IMG/VR virus record: IMGVR_UViG_3300025168_000768
Coordinates: 1-21,930 of that record
Length of the DNA stretch: 21,930 nt
Reading direction: 5' to 3' (one strand)
From: a virus
In this document: in pieces, positions 15,550 through 21,930 of the stretch
Layout: each line of letters begins with the position of its first letter
Position numbering within the stretch: the first letter of the stretch is position 1
Made by a program: the position numbers and the translations under genes
Notes under the pieces: generated by a model
The model's database searches: none
What the model saw: only the letters and a program-made list of their open reading frames with translations
What the model was told of the DNA's origin: nothing

Positions 15550-16290
15550 TCAACCTGTCATATCTGCAACAGGTAAACTATACCCACTTGTCATTTCTTC
15601 TTCAAGTTTTAACAACTCAGCTGATGAATCATCATAGATTTTTGCACCATTGAAAGTTAAACCGCCTGGCAACTGAACCCCCTCAAACTTGGTAAGATTA
15701 GAACCCCATTGTTGTTTTATCATGGCCGTTGCATATCTCTGCAACCAACGATCTTTCCACACACTTGCATATGTGTCTCCATCAATCTCACGATAACAGT
15801 CAATGACGATATATTCACCCAAAGCAACTGTATCGAAGTCGAAATCAATATGAAGTTTATCCACATGACGATTCCAACGAATAATAGGATTACCTGTCAG
15901 AAGTTCTTGCATGGTTTCAACATGACGCATAGCTGTATAGTACGGAATAAGAGATGTATGAGACATATCAAACAACTCATTGAGATGTATTTGATACTTA
16001 GCAGAAAACATTGCAGATGAACTATTTGAATCGTGAATTGATAGTACATTGACAACACCGATAATATTATCATTTGTTGTAATATACTTGTTCGTTTTAT
16101 CTGTCGAAGTTATCTGATGTTGAATGAGGACACGCTCTGTGCCATCATAGTGATAATCCCTGTAATATGCAAGGGCATCGTCAATTCTATCTTCAACTTG
16201 ATCATCATCTACATTGACATCTACGACTGGCTCACCGAGTCGTCTAAGACAATAAGTTTTAAATGTTTCTCTTGTAGTTGGAACAGCCAT
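15550..16290 (-). CDS. 13: Neck protein gp13
   Basis: 246 residues from the ATG at 16290 (MAVPTTRETFKTYCLRRLGE). An upstream in-frame TTG two codons earlier is less likely. T4 gp13 has 309 residues; the shorter form is usual for marine relatives in my recollection. The segment RRLGEPVVDVNVDDDQVEDR and following DDALAYYRDYHYDG (about residues 15-50) is the gp13 signature. The protein seals the packaged head below the portal. AAAGGG lies 8 bases upstream. A perfect late promoter at 16324-16331 begins this neck and packaging unit. Confidence 0.94.
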   Translation of the reverse strand: MAVPTTRETFKTYCLRRLGEPVVDVNVDDDQVEDRIDDALAYYRDYHYDGTERVLIQHQITSTDKTNKYITTNDNIIGVVNVLSIHDSNSSSAMFSAKYQIHLNELFDMSHTSLIPYYTAMRHVETMQELLTGNPIIRWNRHVDKLHIDFDFDTVALGEYIVIDCYREIDGDTYASVWKDRWLQRYATAMIKQQWGSNLTKFEGVQLPGGLTFNGAKIYDDSSAELLKLEEEMTSGYSLPVADMTG

Positions 16291-16323
16291 GCACAAACCC
16301 TTTATTATGTAGTCGGTTTCTCC

Positions 16324-16331
16324 TATTTATA
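16324..16331 (-). promoter_or_regulatory. T4-type late promoter TATAAATA
   Basis: Perfect TATAAATA preceded by T on the minus strand, 34 bases before the gp13 ATG, in the gap between peroxiredoxin and gp13. Its flank (16316-16332) is identical over 17 bases to the promoter at 792-808. Confidence 0.75.
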
Positions 16332-16360
16332 ACAAAGAGTCGTGCAGGCCAAATTAATCC

Positions 16361-16867
16361 TTAAGCTACGAAACTTTCACCTTCTGTCCACCCACAACCT
16401 GTGAGTCCACCAGCCTGAAGTGCTTTGAGTGTTCGTATTGTCTCATCTACATTTCTTCCTGTATCGAGAGCATTAACTGTGATGGATTGAATTGTATTTT
16501 CGGGATCAACAATATATGTTGCCCTGAGACACACTTGTTCATGTTGATCAACAACTCCTAACTCACCAGAAAGTTCTAAACCAGAATCAGCAGCTAAAGT
16601 ATGACGAATATTTCTTATAAGATCGTTGTCTTTCTTCCAAGCAAGTTTACAGAACTCATTGTCTCCACTAAATCCAATAACATTGACTCCTTCATCAACG
16701 AGTCTATCCATCTCTAATATTTCTGTTGGACATATAAAAGTGAAATCTTTTGGATAGAAGTAGTATATAGTCCATCCTTCATTGAGATCATTGACCTCAA
16801 TCATTTCATTTTTATCATTCACACCATTACATTTAAACTCTGGAAAAAAGTCTCCAACACCAATCAT
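16361..16867 (-). CDS. 2-Cys peroxiredoxin (AhpC/TSA family)
   Basis: 168 residues from the ATG at 16867; GAGGAG lies 8 bases before it, while the upstream TTG at 16873 would be only 2 bases from it. Peroxiredoxins reduce hydrogen peroxide and organic peroxides in the cytoplasm. The active-site motif is complete: Pro39, Thr43 and peroxidatic Cys46 in FYPKDFTFICPTEI, and Arg115 in LRATYIVDP. A candidate resolving Cys158 sits in LTGCGWTEGE, the place of the CP-W motif of AhpC-type enzymes. Further Cys at 13, 73 and 113. No signal peptide. It follows the outer-membrane protein gene after 16 bases and precedes the gp13 promoter. The reductant (AhpF or thioredoxin) is not encoded in this window. 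Confidence 0.93.
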   Translation of the reverse strand: MIGVGDFFPEFKCNGVNDKNEMIEVNDLNEGWTIYYFYPKDFTFICPTEILEMDRLVDEGVNVIGFSGDNEFCKLAWKKDNDLIRNIRHTLAADSGLELSGELGVVDQHEQVCLRATYIVDPENTIQSITVNALDTGRNVDETIRTLKALQAGGLTGCGWTEGESFVA

Positions 16868-16883
16868 CTTCAAATCTCCTCAA

Positions 16884-17528
16884 TTAAAATTCATATGTTA
16901 TATTAATAGCCTGTGCCTTTGTTCCGATGTTACCACCGACTGTAAATTTACCTACTTGTTTCTCAAGAGTAACTGCTTGATACTCTGACAAATTCCAAGA
17001 CTTTCCATATTCGATACCGACTACGATATGATCAAGTAGATCAACGATACCATTATGAATATGTAACTTATATCCAAACTTATAGAAATCTTCTTCAGTA
17101 TTATTTATGTTGACTGAATAAGTTCCAAAGAGTCCATATGCACTTACTGTGCCTTCAACTTCATCAATGTCTGATAAAACTGTTCCATCATATCCAAAAC
17201 GAGTAAAGATACCTTCTATAGATATATTGTCTGTGATGTCAATATTTCCACCAGCATACAAATCATATTCATACGTTGTATCGTCATCATAGTCCACCTG
17301 AGAGGCCCAAATTCCCCCGAACACTTCTACCACTCCGACACGACCTGATGCTTCAGCCCCTCCATTTACTGCAAGGTGACCCCCATTCTGATTGTATCCA
17401 CGAAAGATATAATCGGAAGAGACTCCAGCGGTAATATCTAAGTCAGCACCAAAAAAACTTTTCTTTTCTTCTTCTGCAAATGCAGAAAATGGTAATAAAC
17501 ATAGTAATAGTATAAGTATCTTTTTCAT
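16884..17528 (-). CDS. Outer-membrane beta-barrel protein (TorF/Gcw_chp-like)
   Basis: 214 residues from the ATG at 17528, preceded by AGAGGA; a longer frame from 17567 would bury the signal peptide and is rejected. Residues 1-18 (MKKILILLLCLLPFSAFA) are a clear Sec signal peptide with a cleavage site before EEE. The mature protein begins with LDITAGVSSDYIFRGYNQNG, the hallmark of the TIGR02001 (Gcw_chp, TorF-like putative porin) family. Alternating hydrophobic strands with many Tyr, Gly and Asp follow, and the chain ends ITYEF, with a terminal Phe as in substrates of the BAM complex. It should fold as a barrel in the host outer membrane. The gene sits between fibre and neck genes and is probably co-transcribed with the peroxiredoxin. 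Confidence 0.85.
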   Translation of the reverse strand: MKKILILLLCLLPFSAFAEEEKKSFFGADLDITAGVSSDYIFRGYNQNGGHLAVNGGAEASGRVGVVEVFGGIWASQVDYDDDTTYEYDLYAGGNIDITDNISIEGIFTRFGYDGTVLSDIDEVEGTVSAYGLFGTYSVNINNTEEDFYKFGYKLHIHNGIVDLLDHIVVGIEYGKSWNLSEYQAVTLEKQVGKFTVGGNIGTKAQAINITYEF

Positions 17529-17551
17529 TTTAATCCTCTTTAAATTTAATC

Positions 17552-17944
17552 TTAAGCACCTGTCCATTGAGCGTTATCTTCATCCCAAACGTAACTATGC
17601 GTTGCATTTGCAGTTGGAGATGGAGTTGGTGCAGTCCATACTAAAGTGTTTGCATGAAGATGCCAAGAACTGTGTGGTTTAGGCCAATGAATAAATCCAT
17701 TAGCAGTATCTCCAGATTCTCCACCGAGATACACCATGCCCAAACCACTATATCTTACTCTAAAATTATTATTGTAAGAAGTTTGTACCCATGTACCTCC
17801 AAGAACCTTTTGACAATAAGCTTGACCTATAGATTCAACTTCATTTCCACCTTCATCCTCTGTATCACTGTCTTGAACAACCACAACTTGTGTAACTGTG
17901 TTTGCAACACCACTTACAGTTTCTAATTTCGCAAAATGTGCCAT
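17552..17944 (-). CDS. Marine T4-like fibre-cluster protein
   Basis: 130 residues from the ATG at 17944 (MAHFAKLETVSGVANTVTQVVVV). A GTG at 17953 overlaps the AAGGAG binding site and is not used. The order of segments is characteristic: an N-terminal strand pair, an acidic segment, LGGTWVQTSYNNNFRVRYSGLGMVY, then HSSWHLHANTLVWTAPTPSP and a C-terminal YVWDEDNAQW. Short proteins of this shape are repeatedly found next to tail fibre genes in cyanophages and other marine T4-like phages and are thought to be virion or fibre-associated. The role is not established. It lies 12 bases after the oxygenase gene. Confidence 0.78.
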   Translation of the reverse strand: MAHFAKLETVSGVANTVTQVVVVQDSDTEDEGGNEVESIGQAYCQKVLGGTWVQTSYNNNFRVRYSGLGMVYLGGESGDTANGFIHWPKPHSSWHLHANTLVWTAPTPSPTANATHSYVWDEDNAQWTGA

Positions 17945-17956
17945 TGGCACCACTCC

Positions 17957-18652
17957 TTATTTTACATTATGTATTTTTTCTTCAAGAATACATTCTGTTA
18001 ACGACTCTCTCGTTCCCAAATTACCCCTTGGAAACGTATTAAATGAAAGACTAATTCTTTCGTGACCTTCTTTCTCTATCGTTGCAACTCTGTGTGTCAA
18101 AGAAGAAGGAAATAAAATAAGTTGTCCTTCCTGTACTTGATACCACCATGAGTCACTATTATATACGTTAAACTCACTTACCTCTGGCTTTATTTGTCTA
18201 TACTCATTTCTATCAAAATATATTTTATCTGTTTCTGCATCAGTTTTAACATAAAACACACCCGATACCATAGAATTAGGATGCTCATGTTTGTGATGAT
18301 ATTCACCTGTCTTTGTAAAATTTGCCCAAGATTGAGTGATATAAAGGTCTGTTCCACTACTCATACTCATAATTCTACTTGCATACTCATTCACACATAT
18401 AGAAAAAAACTCTTTTAACTTTTTTAATTTTTTATCGTTTAAAATATAACTGTATTTAGTTGAGTGATTTCCTTCATTTAATGATTTATCCAAATTCTCA
18501 ATAAACTTAAATTCTGATTTTGTAAGCTTTCTTTTTAATCTAAAACTACCAATGGGAATTGGAAATAAATTAAAAACCTCAAGAGTTTCTGAAACTTGTA
18601 TTCCAGAAGATAAAGTACTTACAACATCAACTTTATTGTTTAAGCTTGTCAT
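17957..18652 (-). CDS. 2OG-Fe(II) oxygenase-like protein (TIGR02466 type)
   Basis: 231 residues. Members of this superfamily use 2-oxoglutarate, O2 and Fe(II) to hydroxylate substrates. The double-stranded beta-helix core is visible: QSWANFTKTGEYHHKHEHPN (107-126) with metal-binding His122 and/or His124, SGVFYV (130-135), the distal His187 in FPSSLTHRV, and Arg199 in ERISLSFN to bind 2-oxoglutarate. The N-terminal LFPIPIGSF is also typical of TIGR02466. Such genes are common in marine T4-like phages near fibre genes; substrates are unknown. It overlaps the upstream 93-aa gene by 20 bases, and GGTGA precedes the ATG. No helix or signal sequence for export is seen. Confidence 0.87.
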   Translation of the reverse strand: MTSLNNKVDVVSTLSSGIQVSETLEVFNLFPIPIGSFRLKRKLTKSEFKFIENLDKSLNEGNHSTKYSYILNDKKLKKLKEFFSICVNEYASRIMSMSSGTDLYITQSWANFTKTGEYHHKHEHPNSMVSGVFYVKTDAETDKIYFDRNEYRQIKPEVSEFNVYNSDSWWYQVQEGQLILFPSSLTHRVATIEKEGHERISLSFNTFPRGNLGTRESLTECILEEKIHNVK

Positions 18653-18914
18653 TATTTTTCACCATTCCAGCATCCTCTAATATTTGATTGTATTCTAATA
18701 CTTCTTCGTATTGGGCATCTTTCCATATAGTCTCTATATTATCTTCGAAGGCTTTTGCTTTTTTCATAACATCATAAACTTCTTCTATTGTTGGGCAAGG
18801 TCTTTCATCTTCCCAACGAGTAAATCTATCGTTTGTAATTTCCCATTTTGCCTTTGGTCGCAAAAGTTCCATTGCACTATCAATACCATATAATCTATAC
18901 ACTTTTTGTTTCAT
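18633..18914 (-). CDS. Hypothetical protein in fibre cluster
   Basis: 93 residues, charged and mostly helical. The first half (YGIDSAMELLRPKAKWEITNDRFTRWED) contains two Trp and the segment RPCPTIEEVYDVMKKAKAFE. I associate this with small proteins in marine T4-like fibre regions that may act as chaperones or tail-assembly factors, but I cannot name the family. TTGGAG lies 7 bases before the ATG. It follows the glycine-rich gene after 21 bases and overlaps the oxygenase gene, so it is part of the same operon. Confidence 0.75.
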   Translation of the reverse strand: MKQKVYRLYGIDSAMELLRPKAKWEITNDRFTRWEDERPCPTIEEVYDVMKKAKAFEDNIETIWKDAQYEEVLEYNQILEDAGMVKNNDKLKQ

Positions 18915-18935
18915 TCTATAACTCCAAATATATTT

Positions 18936-19802
18936 TTATGTTGCGGTTCTATATTTTATAATTATAACTCCAGAACCACCACTATTTCCTAATGCACCTG
19001 ATGATTGACCACCACCGCCACCGCCTCCACCGCCTAGGTTGGCTGTTCCTGCAACTGCTGTATCGTCATCTCCTGTTCCTGCTCCACCACCACCAGAACC
19101 TCCAGCAGAATCGGCAGAAGTGAAACCACCACCTCCTCCACCACCAGCGTATGTGACAGATGAACCTGTGATTGTAGAGGCTGTTCCGTTACCACCAGCT
19201 CCGCCTACTCCATTATTTCCAGGCGAACCTGCTGCACCTCCGGCAGCTGCTCCACCGCCACCACCTGCACCACCTATGTTTCCTCCATTTGTTCCACCTG
19301 GCCCACCATCACTTCCTTGTGATGGCGAAGTTGAAGGTGTGTTGCCACTTCCACCTGCTCCGCCTGAACTGGAACTGTGAGCTCCACCGCCACCAGAGCC
19401 ACCATTTCCTCCTGCTCCAGCATTAGGCCCGCCTTTGCCAAGACCACCGCCAGCAGATGCAAGAGAAACAGGACTTCCTATGGAAGAATTATTCCCAGCT
19501 GCACCAGAAGCTCCACCACGTGGGCCGTTTGCAGCTCCTCCAGCACCAATTGTAAATGTGTAAGCATCACCGCCAGTTACAGCTTGTCCTGTACCAATTC
19601 GGAATCCTCCAGCACCTCCACCGCCTCCACGATTAGAACCGCCTCCTGCTCCGCCGGCAACAATGAGATATTCTATCTCATCAACGTCAGCTGGAATAGT
19701 GAAGTCTGCTGTAGAATTAAAAGTTCGAATAGTAATAGTGCCGGCAGCTGCAGCTGATTGAGAGAGAATACCGAACTTTCCGAAACCTGTGACGAGAACC
19801 AT
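18936..19802 (-). CDS. Glycine-rich adhesin-type protein
   Basis: 288 residues. A short N-terminal region (1-45) with beta strands (ITIRTFNSTADFTIPADVDEIEYLIVAGG) leads into about 230 residues dominated by Gly, Ala and Ser (runs such as GGGGGAGGFRIGTG and GGGGGGGG), ending SGVIIIKYRT. This is the glycine-rich domain often found in phage tail-fibre tips and adhesins, thought to form polyglycine-II sandwiches as in the gp38 adhesin of T4-like phages. Its position next to fibre genes supports receptor recognition. The region is much richer in G and C than its neighbours because of GGN codons. AGGTGA precedes the ATG. The long Pro-rich frame on the other strand is only its complement. Confidence 0.8.
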   Translation of the reverse strand: MVLVTGFGKFGILSQSAAAAGTITIRTFNSTADFTIPADVDEIEYLIVAGGAGGGSNRGGGGGAGGFRIGTGQAVTGGDAYTFTIGAGGAANGPRGGASGAAGNNSSIGSPVSLASAGGGLGKGGPNAGAGGNGGSGGGGAHSSSSGGAGGSGNTPSTSPSQGSDGGPGGTNGGNIGGAGGGGGAAAGGAAGSPGNNGVGGAGGNGTASTITGSSVTYAGGGGGGGFTSADSAGGSGGGGAGTGDDDTAVAGTANLGGGGGGGGGQSSGALGNSGGSGVIIIKYRTAT

Positions 19803-19812
19803 TTTATATCAC

Positions 19813-21018
19813 CTAAGCCAAGTTACCAATAAGAATCCAAGTATTTTCTTCAAGTTTTTTGAGGGTTGCAGAAGTAAATCTGTCTGCAACTGTATTTGCA
19901 AGTTCTTTTGAAAGCAGTGTAACACCAGCTGCATTGGAAAATCCAAGTGTATTTGCAGATGCGTGAGTAAGTTCATTAACAAATGATATTTCAGAACCCA
20001 AAGGCATACCGACAGTATCGTATGCTGGTATGTGAATATTAACGGCACTTGCAGTATTGATACACCGAATAAGTTTACCATTATCAGTCAATGCAAGTGT
20101 TATATTGTTTCCACCTGATTTACGAATCGGCATACCTTGAGCTGCAATAAATGTTCCTTGAACATGAAGATTTGCAGCTGGAGCTGAATTACCAATACCA
20201 ACCGAACCTGTAAAGACAGGAGCAACTTTTGTAGCTGCATTTGCAACTTGCATACGATCATTAACAAGAAGTGTTGTATTCGCAACTTGCATACGATCAG
20301 CAATAAGTAATCTTAATGCTGTGTTTGTACCTACGAGATTTGTATTGACAAGAGTTGTTCTTGCAACTTCTGTCGCAATACGTGCATTTGTATTTCCAAG
20401 TGCAGCTAAAGCTGCAACATTTGCAACCTGTGCCCTATCAGCAATAAGTAGTCTCAACGCAGTGTTAGACCCTACGAGATTTGTATTAACAAGTGTAACT
20501 CTTGCAGTCTCTACTGCGATACTAGAATTTGTGTTCGCAAGTGCAGCCAAAGCTGCAACATTTGCAACTTGAGCCCTATCGTTAATCAATAATCTCAATG
20601 CAGTATTTGTGCCTATAAGATTTGTATTAACAAGAGTTGTTCTTGCAACTTCTGTCGCAATACGAGCATTGGTGTTACCAAGTGCAATCGTTGCTTGAAG
20701 GGTTGCACCTCCAATAGAAACTGTACCTCCTGAGAATTTAGTATTTGCTTCAACAAGAAGATTGTTACCAAGAAATCTGGTGTTTGCACTTGTGTGAGCA
20801 GAAACTGCACCACCATAAGTGTTCAATGCACCCGAAACTGTTGCGTTTGCAGTAACATTAGCTGTTTTCTTGATTGACAAAATACGACTCGTTACGTGAT
20901 TTACGCCTGTAGTATTTGCAAGAAAACTTAATTCTTCTGCGAGTTCATTATGGTCTGTACGAAACTGACCAAGTGTATTCGCAACCGCTAAACTGCCAAA
21001 TTTTGTACCAACTGCCAT
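19813..21018 (-). CDS. Repeat-containing tail fibre protein
   Basis: 401 residues. The N-terminal part has beta-helical character (residues about 40-115: VTANATVSGALNTYGGAV, NLLVEANTKFSGGTVSIGG). A tandem repeat of 47 residues follows (ALRLLINDRAQVANVAALAALANTN...ARVTLVNTNLVGSNT), with about two and a half copies at residues 105-245, then two short NDRMQVANTTLLV repeats. The C-terminal 130 residues (VGIGNSAPAANLHVQGTF..., ITLALTDNGKLIRC) are like the end domains of marine T4-like structural proteins. The pattern predicts a trimeric fibre. It shares its repeats with the collagen-like protein at 5453-6658. AGGAAG precedes the ATG. Confidence 0.82.
   Translation of the reverse strand: MAVGTKFGSLAVANTLGQFRTDHNELAEELSFLANTTGVNHVTSRILSIKKTANVTANATVSGALNTYGGAVSAHTSANTRFLGNNLLVEANTKFSGGTVSIGGATLQATIALGNTNARIATEVARTTLVNTNLIGTNTALRLLINDRAQVANVAALAALANTNSSIAVETARVTLVNTNLVGSNTALRLLIADRAQVANVAALAALGNTNARIATEVARTTLVNTNLVGTNTALRLLIADRMQVANTTLLVNDRMQVANAATKVAPVFTGSVGIGNSAPAANLHVQGTFIAAQGMPIRKSGGNNITLALTDNGKLIRCINTASAVNIHIPAYDTVGMPLGSEISFVNELTHASANTLGFSNAAGVTLLSKELANTVADRFTSATLKKLEENTWILIGNLA
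20255..20705 (-). repeat. 141-base tandem repeats plus 39-base repeats
   Basis: Coding repeats. A 141-base unit begins near 20300, again at 20441 and again at 20582 (incomplete). A 39-base unit begins at 20255 and 20294. All preserve frame and encode the repeats of the fibre protein. The two repeat types share the sequence GCATACGATCA with the 5.7-kb repeats. Confidence 0.88.
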
Positions 21019-21043
21019 AAGTTCTTCCTAAAAGTCTTTTATC

Positions 21044-21051
21044 TATTTATA
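21044..21051 (-). promoter_or_regulatory. T4-type late promoter TATAAATA
   Basis: Perfect TATAAATA preceded by T on the minus strand, 26 bases before the ATG at 21018, in the 39-base gap. It is the only perfect late promoter between here and 16331, so it probably transcribes all genes down to the peroxiredoxin. Confidence 0.75.
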
Positions 21052-21057
21052 ACACAT

Positions 21058-21930
21058 TTATATTGAGAGTGTACGAGTGGTTGAAGTTACTTGACCACCA
21101 CCACCTCCACCGCCTCCGCCACCGCCTCCTGCTCCTACAGCAAGAATTGTGACAGCAATTTCCGAACCTGTTGTTCCTTGTACATTTAATGCTCCAGAAG
21201 AAGTAAATGTATGTATAGTATTGTCACCCGAAGTAGCACTTGAACCACCTGATATAGTCAATTCAGCATCACTTGCGTCTGAAGTATCATAACTAATTAC
21301 AATTACACCAGATGCACCATTAGATCGAATACTTGACTCACCTGTTCTTGAACCACTACCTCCACCACCACGATTAGCTGTTGGAGCAGTTGGTAAATCT
21401 CCCTCATCTGGGCCACCACCACTACCACCATTACCTGTACCACCATTTCCAGCACTACCAATATTTGTACCACCGCCACCACCAGCACCATATGTAATAG
21501 AAGAACCTGTTATCGAAGATGCAGTTCCAGCACCACCAGCTCCAGCATTTGAATCTGTACTAGATGCCCCACCAGCTGCTCCGTCACCTCCACCGCCACC
21601 ACCGACTGAACCAGAACTTATTTTACCAAGACTACCATTCCATTCCGCAGATAGGTTGTTATTATTTCTACCACCTGATGCACCACCACGATAGACATTG
21701 CTTGCGTCATGGAAACCTCCACCACCCCCAATGCCAGTTACAGTTGCTATTCCACTACCCGAAAAAGTTGAACTTCCGCCCGTATACGAATATCCTGTTT
21801 CAGCAAAAGGAACTCTAGGCCCTCCTGCTCCAACTTGCACAACCCAATCTGTGCCTGAAGTACCACCACCACTTGCCATAGTTCTACGAGTGATAAACAT
21901 TAAAAGAAGTCCTGCCCCGCTGTAAATGCA
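21058..21930 (-). CDS. Glycine-rich adhesin-type protein, 5' end missing
   Basis: 290 visible residues; the frame is open through the right edge, so the ATG at 21900 is probably internal. The body has the same Gly-rich pattern as the protein at 18936-19802, ending in GVIVISYDTSD (about residue 213 of the visible part). A second unit then begins (GDNTIHTFTSSGALNVQGTT, IAVTILAVGAG) but stops after a run of 12 Gly and only 10 further residues (QVTSTTRTLSI end). This looks like a truncated duplicate of the module. The GGN codons give a G- and C-rich stretch. As a fibre-tip type protein it may mediate host recognition. Confidence 0.78.
   Translation of the reverse strand, partial: CIYSGAGLLLMFITRRTMASGGGTSGTDWVVQVGAGGPRVPFAETGYSYTGGSSTFSGSGIATVTGIGGGGGFHDASNVYRGGASGGRNNNNLSAEWNGSLGKISSGSVGGGGGGDGAAGGASSTDSNAGAGGAGTASSITGSSITYGAGGGGGTNIGSAGNGGTGNGGSGGGPDEGDLPTAPTANRGGGGSGSRTGESSIRSNGASGVIVISYDTSDASDAELTISGGSSATSGDNTIHTFTSSGALNVQGTTGSEIAVTILAVGAGGGGGGGGGGGGQVTSTTRTLSI

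Noticed and set aside
16297-16360. Search for a terminator between peroxiredoxin and gp13
   Set aside because: No stable hairpin followed by a T run was found; read-through into gp13 is likely.
17529-17567. Longer start (17567) for the outer-membrane protein
   Set aside because: It would add 13 residues before a complete signal peptide and overlap the previous gene; AGAGGA fits the ATG at 17528.
19039-19380. Proline-rich open frame of 113 residues on the plus strand
   Set aside because: It is the exact complement of GGN codons in the glycine-rich gene; no ribosome binding site and the opposite strand to all other genes.
20300-20700. 141-base repeats as a possible origin or attachment site
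   Set aside because: They maintain codon phase and encode fibre repeats; no integrase or palindromic structure nearby.

Overview
This window is the late structural region of a T4-like (Straboviridae-type) contractile-tailed phage. The gene set and order match marine relatives of T4, such as pelagiphages and cyanophages of the T4 supergroup. The DNA is AT-rich and no photosynthesis genes are visible. A low-GC marine proteobacterium (SAR11-like or similar) is therefore my best guess for the host; this is inference, not proof. Every gene I accept lies on the minus strand, so transcription runs from high to low coordinates. I saw no tRNA, transposon, integrase or CRISPR array.

In order of transcription: (1) 21930-17552, an adhesin cluster: a 5'-truncated glycine-rich protein, a 401-aa fibre protein with 47-residue tandem repeats, a second glycine-rich protein, a 93-aa protein, a 2OG-Fe(II)-oxygenase-like protein and a small protein typical of marine T4-like fibre clusters. 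(2) 17528-16361, a two-gene accessory insert: a signal-peptide-bearing outer-membrane beta-barrel protein (TorF/Gcw_chp-like) and a 2-Cys peroxiredoxin. (3) 16290-11249, neck and packaging genes gp13, gp14, gp15 and gp16 (small terminase), then a staphylococcal-nuclease-like protein with a signal peptide, then gp17 (large terminase). (4) 11188-6925, tail sheath gp18, tail tube gp19 and portal gp20. (5) 6921-876, the head-assembly block: an 88-aa protein, a collagen-like fibre protein, a gp67-like core protein, two marine-type head-region proteins, protease gp21, scaffold gp22 and major capsid gp23. A strong intrinsic terminator follows. (6) 771-1, a tail-tube-fold protein and a gene cut by the window edge.

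Late control is readable. Seven perfect copies of TTATAAATA, the T4 late-promoter octamer TATAAATA preceded by T, lie on the minus strand. Six are in gaps just upstream of genes and one is inside gp16. Most genes overlap or are separated by fewer than 30 bases and have AGGA-type ribosome binding sites.

The least ordinary part is the cargo inside this late gene set: a host-surface-type porin-like protein, a peroxiredoxin and a predicted exported nuclease, all apparently co-expressed with virion genes. The collagen-like protein of the head block and the repeat fibre protein of the tail block also share nearly identical DNA repeats about 14.5 kb apart.
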